Positions 8,759 through 16,877 of a stretch of DNA of 64,000 bases are shown one piece after another (position 1 is the first letter of the stretch; every line of letters starts with the position of its first letter). Below the pieces are notes generated by a model. The model was not told the origin of the DNA. It saw only the letters and a list, made by a program, of their open reading frames with translations, and did no database searches. The stretch is from assembly GCF_001431725.1 (NCBI RefSeq), contig NZ_CP013106.1, positions 2,418,001 through 2,482,000 on the forward strand. The letters run 5' to 3'. The translations under genes and the position numbers were made by a program. This DNA is from Halomonas huangheensis. Its GTDB lineage: Bacteria > Pseudomonadota > Gammaproteobacteria > Pseudomonadales > Halomonadaceae.

Positions 8759-9020
8759 CGGGTGTCCCCTGGGACGTGGCATGAGCAGTGGCTGACGCCA
8801 ATCGCGTACAGGGCATCATGGTTCCCCAAGGGTTTGCGCCGCTTTTTCTGCCTGGCGAGGCGGGCAAGCTCCCTGCCACCATTTCAGGTATTACTCATTG
8901 AACCAGGACAAGTGTAGCTCTGCTGCCCTCTACGTGTTGCAGGAAATACTGCTCGTCACCATGACGAGGTATCTTGCTCGTTCCAGAATCGTTAGCCTGG
9001 TGCGCCTGATGGCACCGGAC

Positions 9021-9320
9021 TCAGTGGTGCCCCCTGCCATGACCATGCCCCTTTCCTTGACCACGGCCACGGTTTCCCCAGTGCTTGCGGGAGTAACGCT
9101 GCTTATCATGGCGGTAATCGTGGTCATCGTCATACCGTCTCCGGTAGTCGCGATGATATCGATCACGGTCACGATATCGGTCATGGTCACGGTGATAATA
9201 TCGATCATGCTCACCATGGCCGATGACGCCGGGCGGGGAATGAATCCGCGCGGGATGGTAACTGCAACCCGCCAGGGCAGCGATGGCGGTCACAGCCAAC
9301 AGAAGGAAAAACAGGCGCAT
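9021..9320 (-). CDS. His/Arg/Asp/Tyr-rich small lipoprotein
   Basis: This 99-residue protein has a type II signal peptide (MRLFFLLLAVTAIAALAGC, lipobox LAGC, Cys19). From about residue 36 to the end it is almost entirely His, Arg, Asp and Tyr, in short repeats such as HDRYRDRDRYHRDY, closing with a Gly/His/Arg tail. The mature part is presumably disordered. Similar low-complexity tails occur in RcnB-like and other periplasmic proteins suspected of metal or surface binding, but no named family can be assigned. It is monocistronic, with 262 bases on one side and 165 on the other. Confidence 0.7.
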   Translation of the reverse strand: MRLFFLLLAVTAIAALAGCSYHPARIHSPPGVIGHGEHDRYYHRDHDRYRDRDRYHRDYRRRYDDDHDYRHDKQRYSRKHWGNRGRGQGKGHGHGRGHH

Positions 9321-9485
9321 GGGGGCTCCAGGTCAAGGTATCTACAGCGATGCTAACAATGACCACCATCGCTGCCATGTGGGCCACTGGCGACACTTGA
9401 TGACAATCCTGTGCATCCAATGCGCACTCAAGCAGCACTCACCTCAGCACCCGTGGGGAATATGATCCGTATGTGTCGAACTGGA

Positions 9486-10712
9486 CTAGCCATGACTGGA
9501 CACGGCTGGCCAACGATCGAGTAGCCGGTGCAGAACAGCCATGACCACCAGCGTTGCCAACAATGCAATGCACATGGAACTGAAGCGATAGAGCGCATCA
9601 ATCACCAGGTCCTGGTTAGGGCCTAGATACTGGCCGAACAGAATTCCCAAAGTGGTCATTCCTCCGAAACCGACACCGGAACCTCCACCTTCGAGAATAT
9701 GCTCACGAGCAAACAACAATAGCCCACCGAAGTAGCACACCAATACCAGCAACAAGTGGTCACTCTGAGTGAACAACACCAGCTGCAGCGCAAGCGCCAG
9801 GTTGCAGCCCAGCAGTGTCCCTATCGCCCGCTTGCGCGCAGAGATCCGCGCACCGTGGTAGCCCAGCGAGAACAGGATCAGAATGGTCGCCATCTGCGCC
9901 GACAGAGAATCACGCAGATCCAATGACTGAAATACCACAAACGACAAGGTCGCGGTAATCGCGCCGATCAAGGTCTGATGACGCCTGAGCTCGTGTGATT
10001 TGACAACCGGCTGCGGTGGCTGACGCGGTTCGCGATCAGGTAGCAGCCCATGCATCAGGCAAGCAATCAGTACCGCCAGCACACTAGCCATCGTATTGCT
10101 GGCAAGCAAGTCGAACAGATCCAGATCCGGGTAGCTGGCAAAATGCAGCATGATGCTCAAGGTCAACACCCCATTGGCACCGAACAGGAACAGTGGACCG
10201 CTGGCCATCAAGGAAAAACGCCACAGGAACAGCATCAACACCAGGCCAGTCATTACCACCGGCATATGTTGAGTCAGTCCCACCACCAACGAGACCTCCA
10301 CCACATTGAAACAAGCATTGGCCAGAAACTGGCGCACGACCCGCATATTGATTACCGGCACCATGCCCAGCAGAAACATCGGGAATACCGTGAAGAACAC
10401 GCCATAATTCCAGCCCATGAACTTGCTGATCAGAAAACCGATACTGGCGCCAAGCGCGATACGCAGGCACTGGCGCAGATCATTGGCGCTCAAGCGAGTC
10501 CTTGTCGGGGCACTCGATTTACGCTGCACCACTGGAGTCGCCTGCTCCTCAGCAGAACCAGTTTCCCGCTCACTATTCGATGCAGCCCCCTTGGACTCAG
10601 CCCCCCCTGGCCCGCTTTGAATGGACGATGCAGAGCTATCAGTGGGCTCAGTAGACTCAGTGGGTTCAGTAGACTCAGTGGGTTCAGTAGACTCAGTGGG
10701 TTCAGTAGACAT
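9486..10712 (-). CDS. FUSC/DUF2955-type inner-membrane efflux protein
   Basis: The 408-residue protein has about ten predicted membrane segments in two halves, the layout of FUSC/DUF2955 proteins related to YccS and AaeB. These work with a HlyD-type partner to export aromatic acids or other small molecules. The HlyD gene lies immediately upstream and overlaps it by 11 bases, so the two are translated together. The first 75 residues are unusual: four copies of a TEPTES-type hexapeptide followed by a Ser/Glu-rich hydrophilic stretch before the first membrane segment (around residue 83). Substrate unknown. Confidence 0.8.
   Translation of the reverse strand: MSTEPTESTEPTESTEPTESTEPTDSSASSIQSGPGGAESKGAASNSERETGSAEEQATPVVQRKSSAPTRTRLSANDLRQCLRIALGASIGFLISKFMGWNYGVFFTVFPMFLLGMVPVINMRVVRQFLANACFNVVEVSLVVGLTQHMPVVMTGLVLMLFLWRFSLMASGPLFLFGANGVLTLSIMLHFASYPDLDLFDLLASNTMASVLAVLIACLMHGLLPDREPRQPPQPVVKSHELRRHQTLIGAITATLSFVVFQSLDLRDSLSAQMATILILFSLGYHGARISARKRAIGTLLGCNLALALQLVLFTQSDHLLLVLVCYFGGLLLFAREHILEGGGSGVGFGGMTTLGILFGQYLGPNQDLVIDALYRFSSMCIALLATLVVMAVLHRLLDRWPAVSSHG
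10640..10711 (-). repeat. Four in-frame 18-bp tandem repeats at the start of the FUSC gene
   Basis: Read on the plus strand the unit is CAGTGGGTTCAGTAGACT. It occurs at 10640, 10658, 10676 and 10694 with one substitution in the first copy and one in the last. Each unit encodes a TEPTES-like hexapeptide. Because 18 is a multiple of 3, copy-number change by slippage would lengthen or shorten the cytoplasmic tail without breaking the frame. Confidence 0.9.
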
Positions 10713-11763
10713 AATGCAACCAGGACATCAGGCGGACCTGCAAGGCACCCATGGCATGGGCCAGCAAGTTGTCACCGGGCAATAACTGCACCGTCGCTCG
10801 CGCGCCACTGGGCAGATCCCGGGGCAGCGATTCATCGAGCGACAGATGTATACGAATACGCTGAGCATCCCTCACCCATCGATCCGTAGAGGGGATGTCA
10901 GCGAGATTACCATCGGCAATCAACTGCCCATCCTGAACCCCCGCATCTCGGGATATGACATGCGCATCGAAGGCCTGACCGGGAATTCCGTCAAACACCA
11001 CCAGTGCTGAGTCACCCGCAGCTACCTGCCGCAGGCTCTTCTCGCGAAAATCGGCAACCAGATCAAGCGAGTCCACGACCATCGCCAGTACCGCCTGGCC
11101 GCGTGAGATGAAATCGCCGTTTTCCAGTTGCAGATTGCTGACCGTAGCAGTGTGTTCGGCTCTGACACTGGTATGTTCCAGGTCCAGCTCAGCCTGGGCC
11201 AATGCGTTACGAGCCTGACGCAAGCGCAGGTTGGCGTCCCCCTCTTCGCCCAGCTCGACTTCCAGTTGTGCCACCTGGGCCTCGGCTGCCTGCAGTTCGG
11301 CTTGAGCCGACTGATCCGACGCCACCAGGCTATCCAACTGCTGACGCGAGATGCTGTGCTGTGCGATCAGGCGCTCAGCACGCGACCGTTCCCGATGCTG
11401 CTCCTCGGCCTTCGCCCGAGCGGCCTCCTTCTGCGCTCTGGCCGCTGCAAGACTGGCTGCCAGGCTAGCGTTGTCCTGGCGCGCCTGTTCGAGTGCGAGA
11501 CGAGACTTGTCACGCGCCAGCACGAAGGGATCATCATCGATGCGAAACAACAGATCACCGCGCTGTACCTGCTGATTGTTCTCGACCTGCACATCACTTA
11601 CCGGCCCACTGACCTGCGGGGCAACACGCACTACAGGACGCATGACACGCGCCTCCGGCGTCATCGGCATCCAGATATCCGCGACAAGAAAGTAGATAAA
11701 CAACACACAGAACAGCCCGATGGCCGTTCGCACCAGAAGCGCAAAACGCTGGTCAGGGGACAT
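10702..11763 (-). CDS. HlyD-family membrane fusion protein (efflux adaptor)
   Basis: The 353-residue protein has a short cytoplasmic start, one membrane anchor (residues 12-30), a lipoyl-like half motif (VAPQVSGPVSDVQVENNQ, about 47-64), a long coiled coil rich in Ala/Gln/Arg (about 80-185), and the second lipoyl/barrel part (VRAEHTATVSNL onward). This is the EmrA/AaeA arrangement: it bridges the periplasm between an inner-membrane pump and an outer-membrane channel. AAGGA lies 9 bases before the ATG. It forms an operon with the FUSC-type gene; no TolC-type gene is nearby. A palindrome about 100 bases upstream may bind a regulator. Confidence 0.9.
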   Translation of the reverse strand: MSPDQRFALLVRTAIGLFCVLFIYFLVADIWMPMTPEARVMRPVVRVAPQVSGPVSDVQVENNQQVQRGDLLFRIDDDPFVLARDKSRLALEQARQDNASLAASLAAARAQKEAARAKAEEQHRERSRAERLIAQHSISRQQLDSLVASDQSAQAELQAAEAQVAQLEVELGEEGDANLRLRQARNALAQAELDLEHTSVRAEHTATVSNLQLENGDFISRGQAVLAMVVDSLDLVADFREKSLRQVAAGDSALVVFDGIPGQAFDAHVISRDAGVQDGQLIADGNLADIPSTDRWVRDAQRIRIHLSLDESLPRDLPSGARATVQLLPGDNLLAHAMGALQVRLMSWLHYVY

Positions 11764-11852
11764 GCAGGAACATCCTTGGAATGATTCGACTTACTGATTC
11801 AGTTCACTAATTTGACTGGCCTGGGCGCATCGAGCGCACAAGGACCGCGCAG

Positions 11853-11876
11853 ATTAGCATATTATTAGCATGCTAA
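11853..11876. promoter_or_regulatory. Palindrome TTAGCATGCTAA with an overlapping direct repeat
   Basis: TTAGCATGCTAA (11865-11876) is a perfect 12-bp palindrome, and ATTAGCAT occurs at 11853 and again at 11864, one helical turn apart. It lies between the divergent hlyD-type and opgD genes, about 90 bases from each start. This looks like an operator; which protein binds is unknown, as no regulator gene is adjacent. Confidence 0.4.
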
Positions 11877-11966
11877 CAATGATCACCGTCTATGGCGATG
11901 GAACCTATGCCAATCCATGCAGTCGCAGTGAAGAACGTCTGAATCCCCCGACAAGGACGATGGAGA

Positions 11967-13577
11967 ATGAAACGACGCGATTTCCTTAAATCGGCAACTG
12001 CACTCGGCGCCTGCCTGCTGCCGGTTTCACCACTGCTGGCAGCAATGGATTCCCGGGTGATCACTACCGGCGAAGCGCAACCCTTCGATTACGCATGGCT
12101 CAAGGGGCTTGCACGTCACCTCTCCGAACAGCCCCATCAGGATCACAGCGGTCAGATTCCCGAGCAGCTCAAGGAGCTGAGTTGGGATGATTACCAGGCG
12201 ATTCGCTATCGCCCTGACCATGCGCTGTGGAGCGACAGCAATGCCCCCTTCCGCTCCCAGATGTTCCACCTCGGGCGCACCTTCACGACTCCAGTGCGGA
12301 TCTACCAGGTCAACAAGGGTGAAGCACGTGAAATCGCCTACGACCCGGCGATGTTTGATCTTGACGATGTCGATCTCGACAAATCACAGCTTTCCGAACG
12401 CCTGGGCTTCGCCGGATTTCGTCTCCATCACGAGAGTGACTGGCAGCGTGATATCGCGTCCTTCCTCGGCGCCAGCTACTTCCGCGCCGTGAGCCAAAGC
12501 ATGCAATACGGTCTGTCGGCTCGCGGCCTGGCCATCGACACTGCCTCACCAGATAACGAGGAAGAGTTTCCTGTCTTCACGCGCTTCTGGCTCGAGCAAG
12601 CTGACGATCGACCTGTAGTGATCGTGCATGCGCTGCTCGAGTCTCCCAGCACCACTGGCGCTTATCGCTTCGAGATCACCAGAGACGTCGAAGGCGTGGT
12701 GATGGATATCGATGCCACGCTCTATCCTCGCAAGCAGATCGATCGGGTCGGCATTGCTCCCCTGACCAGCATGTACCTGCTGGGCGAGAACGATCATGAG
12801 GTCAACTATGATTGGCGCCCGGAAATCCACGATTCCGATGGTCTCTCACTGCAAAGTGGCGATGGCGAGTGGCTGTGGCGCCCGCTGGTCAATCCACCGC
12901 AACTGCGCTACAACGCCTTTTCCACCATATCTCCTCAGGGCTTTGGCCTGGTCCAGCGCGACCATGATTTCGACCATTATCAGGATGATGGCGTCTTCTA
13001 TGACCGGCGCCCCAGTGCGTGGATCGAACCACGTGGCGATTGGGGGGAAGGGAGCGTGGATCTGGTCGAGATCCCGGCGATGGATGAAACCTTCGACAAT
13101 ATTGTGTCTTATTGGAATCCCGCCGATCCGCTACAGCCAGGACAAGAGTATCTCTATTCCTGGCGTCTGAGTTGGTACGGTCTGCCACCGAAACAACCAG
13201 GTCTCGCCCGCTGTGTGGCCACACGCACCGGCCTTGGTGGCGTGGTTGGTCAGAAGCGCGAATATTACAGCCGACGCTTCGCCGTCGATTTCCGCGGCGG
13301 CCCCTTCCCGCTGGAAGAAGATAGCGATATCGAAGTCGAAGCCGTCATCGAGGCCAGCCGAGGCAAGGTCGAGATTACGTCAGCGCGACCACTGGAGGCC
13401 ATCCAGGGCTACCGCGCAATGTTTGATCTCGTGCCACCCGATGACAGCACGGATCCCATCGATATACGCCTCTATCTACGCGACGCCGAAGGCAACCCGA
13501 TGACCGAGACCTGGCTGTATCAGTGGAATCCGCCGCCCGCAGATCAACGTGACCTGCACAACCCCGGCCACCTCTAG
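11967..13577 (+). CDS. opgD: Periplasmic glucan biosynthesis protein OpgD/MdoD
   Basis: The 536-residue protein belongs to the OpgG/OpgD family that shapes osmoregulated periplasmic glucans. It begins with a twin-arginine signal (KRRDFLKSATALGACLLP), typical of OpgD rather than the Sec-exported OpgG. The body has the family features: a large N-terminal beta-sandwich domain with FHLGRTFTTPVRIYQV, RGLAIDTASP around residue 190, and a C-terminal Ig-like domain ending around VPPDDSTDPIDIRLYLRD. An AAGGA lies 9 bases before the ATG. The polymerase genes opgG/opgH are not in the window, so it acts as an orphan or accessory modifier, plausibly under osmotic control in a halophile. Confidence 0.9.
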   Translation: MKRRDFLKSATALGACLLPVSPLLAAMDSRVITTGEAQPFDYAWLKGLARHLSEQPHQDHSGQIPEQLKELSWDDYQAIRYRPDHALWSDSNAPFRSQMFHLGRTFTTPVRIYQVNKGEAREIAYDPAMFDLDDVDLDKSQLSERLGFAGFRLHHESDWQRDIASFLGASYFRAVSQSMQYGLSARGLAIDTASPDNEEEFPVFTRFWLEQADDRPVVIVHALLESPSTTGAYRFEITRDVEGVVMDIDATLYPRKQIDRVGIAPLTSMYLLGENDHEVNYDWRPEIHDSDGLSLQSGDGEWLWRPLVNPPQLRYNAFSTISPQGFGLVQRDHDFDHYQDDGVFYDRRPSAWIEPRGDWGEGSVDLVEIPAMDETFDNIVSYWNPADPLQPGQEYLYSWRLSWYGLPPKQPGLARCVATRTGLGGVVGQKREYYSRRFAVDFRGGPFPLEEDSDIEVEAVIEASRGKVEITSARPLEAIQGYRAMFDLVPPDDSTDPIDIRLYLRDAEGNPMTETWLYQWNPPPADQRDLHNPGHL

Positions 13578-13624
13578 AGACATGATGCTGAAGGCTGGCG
13601 TTGCGTAGGGTACGACCCACCGGC

Positions 13625-13661
13625 ATCATGACGGCGAGCACTACACTCTCGCCGTCATGAT
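13625..13661 (+). terminator. Perfect 14-bp stem hairpin after opgD
   Basis: ATCATGACGGCGAG (13625-13638) and CTCGCCGTCATGAT (13648-13661) are exact complements with a 9-base loop. The stem is strong and sits 48 bases beyond the opgD stop and just before the small lipoprotein gene. No T-run follows, so it may be a factor-assisted terminator or an RNA-stabilising stem. It also buries an ATG at 13657, arguing against that start for the next gene. Confidence 0.5.
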
Positions 13662-13680
13662 CGCCAACAGGAAATACTCG

Positions 13681-13929
13681 ATGCCATACCCACCCCTGAC
13701 TCGCCGGTGCATACTGATGCTGACCACCAGCTGCATGCCCCGGCTTATGGCTACCCTGCTGATCGCAAGTAGCCTCAGCGCCTGCACGACATACACCTGG
13801 GATGATGGGCACAAGGAAACCGTCTGGGGCGTTCCCACCGAAGACGAGACCCTCACCGAACAGGAGCGCCAGGCTCAAGGGGCCATCTATCGCGAACCCG
13901 GCGAGATACCCGAGCCAACCCAGCCTTGA
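13681..13929 (+). CDS. Small putative lipoprotein
   Basis: The ATG at 13681 follows CAGGAA at good spacing; an earlier in-frame ATG lies inside a hairpin and a later one is at 13735. The 82-residue product has a basic start, a hydrophobic stretch (MPRLMATLLIASSLSAC) and a lipobox LSAC at about residue 35. The mature part is short and acidic (TTYTWDDGHKETVWGVP) and ends in a Pro-rich tail. I do not recognise a family. It may be co-transcribed with opgD by read-through of the hairpin. Confidence 0.6.
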   Translation: MPYPPLTRRCILMLTTSCMPRLMATLLIASSLSACTTYTWDDGHKETVWGVPTEDETLTEQERQAQGAIYREPGEIPEPTQP

Positions 13930-13948
13930 TGCCTTGAGCCGAGCAGGT

Positions 13949-15001
13949 TCAGGCGCTGCCTCCTTCAATCAGATTGAAACCGATGTTGCGACGTGACTGT
14001 GTCGGAGTTTCTCCGGCCAGCCGCGCCAACAGCATCGACGCAGCCTCAACACCCATCTGCATACGCGCTACCGACAGCGTGGTTAACGATGGATTGAGAA
14101 ACTCGCCGAGTTCCAGCCCCAGATAACCGGTGACAGCAATCTGCTCAGGTATTCTCACACCCCGGCGCTGCGCTTCCAGCAATGCGCCGGTGGCCAGAAT
14201 ATCATTGGAAAAATGGATAGCATCCGGCGGTTCGGGCATCTTCAGCGCGGCATCCAGTGCCTCGACCCCAATGCGATAAGAGGCTGGCTGCTCATATTCC
14301 AGCAGCAGGCCTGCCTCCAGTCCCAACTCGGTCAGCCGATCACGAAATCCTTGCCAGCGCTGCCGTGCCCGATAATCACGCTCCATGTTGGAACCGGCAA
14401 AGAGCATGCGCTGATAACCCCTTCCCGCCAGATAATCAGCCATGGAACGCCCCAGAGTATGGCCATCCACGCCGACGCTCATGTCGATACAGTCGTCGCC
14501 ATGTTCCATGATCTCAACTACCGGACGTCCCCATTCGCGAAGACGCTCGATCACTGCTGGCCGATGGCGCAATCCGGTGAGAATCACTCCAGAAGGCGAA
14601 TAGCCAAGCACCGTATTGACCAACTGAGCCTCTCGATCGAGATCGAAATCCGTGGAGGCCAGCAGCATCTGATAACCGGCACTCTCCAACGTCTGCTGAA
14701 TACCGTGCACCACCTCGATAAAGGTCAGAATCGACAACGACGGCACGATGACCGGTATCACCCTGGTCCCGGCCGATGCCAGCCCACCAGCAATCAGGTT
14801 AGGCACATAGCCCAGCGCCTCCACTGCGGCATCCACTCTTGCCTTGACCTGTTTCGACACTCGCTGTGGCGTGTTGAGCGCTCGCGATACGGTGATCGGT
14901 GCGACCCCCGCCTCTCGCGCTACATCACTCAATGTCACGCGTCCCTTGTCACGGTGGCGCTTGCGTCCGCGCGGCTCCCCACCTGTCGATCTGTTGTCCA
15001 T
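13949..15001 (-). CDS. LacI-family transcriptional regulator
   Basis: The 350-residue protein has a basic tail, a LacI helix-turn-helix (VTLSDVAREAGVAPITVSRA, residues 22-41), the hinge-helix region (NLIAGGLASAGTRVIPVIVP) and a periplasmic-binding-protein-like effector domain. Overall it resembles GntR-type gluconate repressors of the LacI family. It diverges from a TRAP transporter operon, with two copies of a GGTAGCGCTACC palindrome between them, the site type these repressors bind. It is probably a repressor released by the imported sugar acid. The effector is inferred. Confidence 0.93.
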   Translation of the reverse strand: MDNRSTGGEPRGRKRHRDKGRVTLSDVAREAGVAPITVSRALNTPQRVSKQVKARVDAAVEALGYVPNLIAGGLASAGTRVIPVIVPSLSILTFIEVVHGIQQTLESAGYQMLLASTDFDLDREAQLVNTVLGYSPSGVILTGLRHRPAVIERLREWGRPVVEIMEHGDDCIDMSVGVDGHTLGRSMADYLAGRGYQRMLFAGSNMERDYRARQRWQGFRDRLTELGLEAGLLLEYEQPASYRIGVEALDAALKMPEPPDAIHFSNDILATGALLEAQRRGVRIPEQIAVTGYLGLELGEFLNPSLTTLSVARMQMGVEAASMLLARLAGETPTQSRRNIGFNLIEGGSA

Positions 15002-15085
15002 GGACGCTGTTGCCTCTGATTGTATTGTGCTTTGCCATATTGGTCCCAGCTACAGTGCGACCAGTGTAACCCAATACCAAAGTAG

Positions 15086-15120
15086 TGGTAGCGCTACCAT
15101 GAAAATGGTAGCGCTACCAT
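15086..15120. promoter_or_regulatory. Twin LacI-family operators
   Basis: TGGTAGCGCTACCA at 15086-15099 and ATGGTAGCGCTACCAT at 15105-15120 are both perfect palindromes with the central CpG half-site arrangement of LacI-family operators. Their centres are 20 bases apart, two helical turns, so two dimers would sit on the same DNA face. They are 85 bases from the repressor start and about 160 from dctP, and could control both directions. Confidence 0.8.
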
Positions 15121-15148
15121 CCAGTGCCTGCTAGCTTTTCCACCTAGC

Positions 15149-15205
15149 GGTGGTGATCCGCACTAAAGCGGGGACTCAGCCCTTGCTTCATTAGTGGACA
15201 CCACC
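15149..15205 (+). promoter_or_regulatory. Imperfect long inverted repeat in the dctP leader
   Basis: GGTGGTG (15149-15155) and CACTAA (15161-15166) pair with TTAGTG (15191-15196) and CACCACC (15199-15205), with a small internal bulge and a 24-base loop. It lies between the operators and the second TRAP operon and would fold in the untranslated leader if transcription starts near the operators. No function can be assigned. Confidence 0.3.
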
Positions 15206-15282
15206 ATACACCGGTCCAGGTTGATGCACTGAGCCGGCGCAACAACGGACCGAGTTCAACTCGCGATCGGGAGATAACGACA

Positions 15283-16257
15283 ATGAAAGCACGCACCCTA
15301 ACGCCCCTCGCCCTCTCCGGCCTCCTCGCTCTTGGTGTCAGCGCCCAGACCCATGCAGAGGAAATGGCCATTGCTCTGCACGTCGACCCATCTCACATCA
15401 TGTTCAAGGTCGGTGAGCGTCTGAAGAGCTCTATCGAGGAACAGACCAACGGTGACATCAGCGTCACGCTGTTGGGTACAGAAGTCGGTGGTGAACGCGA
15501 CCACCTTGAAGGTGCCAGTTACGGCGAATATTCCATCGCGCTCGGTGGCTCGATGCCTATGACGCTGTACGCACCGAAATTTGCCGCCGCAGACCTGCCT
15601 TTTGTCTATGACTCCAGCGATCAGGCCCGTCAGGTCTATGAAGGAGAGACCGGAGAGGCGCTCAATCAGAGCCTGATTGCCAACGGCAACATGCGTCTAG
15701 TGGGACTGTCAGCACGTAATCCGCGCAACCTGACCTCAAAGCAACCCGTCCACACTCCGCAGGATGTCAGCGAAGTTCGCCTGCGTATTCCGGAAATCGC
15801 TCCCTGGGTCACGATCTGGGAAGAAATCGGCGCTCTGCCTAGTCCCATTGCCTGGCCCGAGGTCTACACCTCACTACAGACCGGCGTTATCGATATGCAG
15901 GAAAACCCGGTGGATCTGATCCAGGCCGGCAAGCTGTATGAGGTGCAGGACTACATCAACCGCACCGAACACGTCTATTCCTTCTTCCATTGGCTGATGA
16001 ATGAGGACTTCTATCAGGAACTGTCCGACGAGCACCGCGAGATTGTGCTCAATGCCATCGACGAAGCCACCATCTGGGGTGATGAGGCGGTGAAGGAGGG
16101 CCAGCAGGAAGTCTATGCCCAGCTCGAGGCAGAAGGCATGGAAGTCATCGAGACCGATGTCGATGCCTTCCGTACCGCCGCACGCCCGGCCATTGAGGAA
16201 GTCGCCCAGAGCTATGACCCTGCAGTACGTGACTACGTGCTGTCGCTGCTCAAGTAA
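15283..16257 (+). CDS. dctP: TRAP transporter substrate-binding protein, DctP family
   Basis: A 324-residue periplasmic receptor with a signal peptide ending near AQTHA (residue 25). Family landmarks are LRIPE with Arg168, the likely carboxylate-binding arginine, and GVIDMQENPVDLI around 201-213. It has GGERDHLEGASYGE rather than the GGDVEIIEQIQMG of the first TRAP receptor, so ligands differ. The LacI-type repressor and the sugar-type dehydrogenase in the operon point to a sugar acid or uronate/aldonate. A GGGAG ribosome site precedes the ATG. Confidence 0.93.
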   Translation: MKARTLTPLALSGLLALGVSAQTHAEEMAIALHVDPSHIMFKVGERLKSSIEEQTNGDISVTLLGTEVGGERDHLEGASYGEYSIALGGSMPMTLYAPKFAAADLPFVYDSSDQARQVYEGETGEALNQSLIANGNMRLVGLSARNPRNLTSKQPVHTPQDVSEVRLRIPEIAPWVTIWEEIGALPSPIAWPEVYTSLQTGVIDMQENPVDLIQAGKLYEVQDYINRTEHVYSFFHWLMNEDFYQELSDEHREIVLNAIDEATIWGDEAVKEGQQEVYAQLEAEGMEVIETDVDAFRTAARPAIEEVAQSYDPAVRDYVLSLLK

Positions 16258-16356
16258 AAGCCGGCTTCGGTGTCGGTCGGCAGGACAGTGGCTCCAGCCG
16301 ACCGGCATCGGAACTCGACTCATCCCCACAATCGGCAACGGCCAGCGGAGATCTGC

Positions 16357-16875
16357 ATGACTACCACCTTTTCATGCCTGGTTGCTTACTTCTGGCGCCT
16401 ATTGACGCTGGTGGTGGTGACCGCCTTCGGACTGATGCTGATGGTGATGGCCATCCAGGTCATCTCCCGATACAGCCTGGGAATCGCCGTTCCCTGGACT
16501 GACGAGGTATCGCGTTACCTGTTTCTCAGCGAAATATTCCTCGGCTCGGTATTGGCTCTGCGCTACCAGGAGCATATCCGTATCACCGTGGTCACCGATC
16601 TGCTGTCGCCTTCCTTGCGACGCATTGCAGCTCTGCTGGCCGACCTGATCTGCATCGCCGTGCTGGTAATGATGATGGGTGGTGCCTTCAACATGATGGA
16701 GCGAACCGCCGGCGTGTTTGCCAGCACCTTCAACATGAGCTTCTCGTATCTCTATCTCATGCAGTTGATCGCCGCCGGCTTGATGATCCTGCTACTGGTG
16801 GAAGACATCATCAACAGGCTACGCGGCCTTGAAGACCACAATCGGCCCGACACCCAACCGCCAGGGAGTAATTGA
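16357..16875 (+). CDS. dctQ: TRAP transporter small membrane subunit, DctQ family
   Basis: The ATG at 16357 follows GCGGAG at normal spacing. The frame extends 29 codons upstream, but that part is hydrophilic and lies in the intergenic space. The 172-residue product has four membrane segments and the DctQ motif WTDEVSRYLFLSEIFLGS (near residues 46-63). The gene ends four bases before the dctM ATG at 16878, indicating coupled translation. Confidence 0.92.
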   Translation: MTTTFSCLVAYFWRLLTLVVVTAFGLMLMVMAIQVISRYSLGIAVPWTDEVSRYLFLSEIFLGSVLALRYQEHIRITVVTDLLSPSLRRIAALLADLICIAVLVMMMGGAFNMMERTAGVFASTFNMSFSYLYLMQLIAAGLMILLLVEDIINRLRGLEDHNRPDTQPPGSN

Positions 16876-16877
16876 GC

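Noticed and set aside
8930..9217. Second minus-strand frame overlapping the His-rich lipoprotein
   Set aside because: Ile/Thr repeat pattern arises from the repetitive DNA of the lipoprotein gene; no signal or ribosome site.
10050..10889. 279-codon open frame opposite the FUSC gene
   Set aside because: His/Gln-rich shadow, with the 18-bp repeat read as meaningless SGFSRL units.
15086..15120. CRISPR-like or iteron repeat
   Set aside because: Only two palindromic copies with a 5-base spacer in a divergent promoter; operators explain them better.
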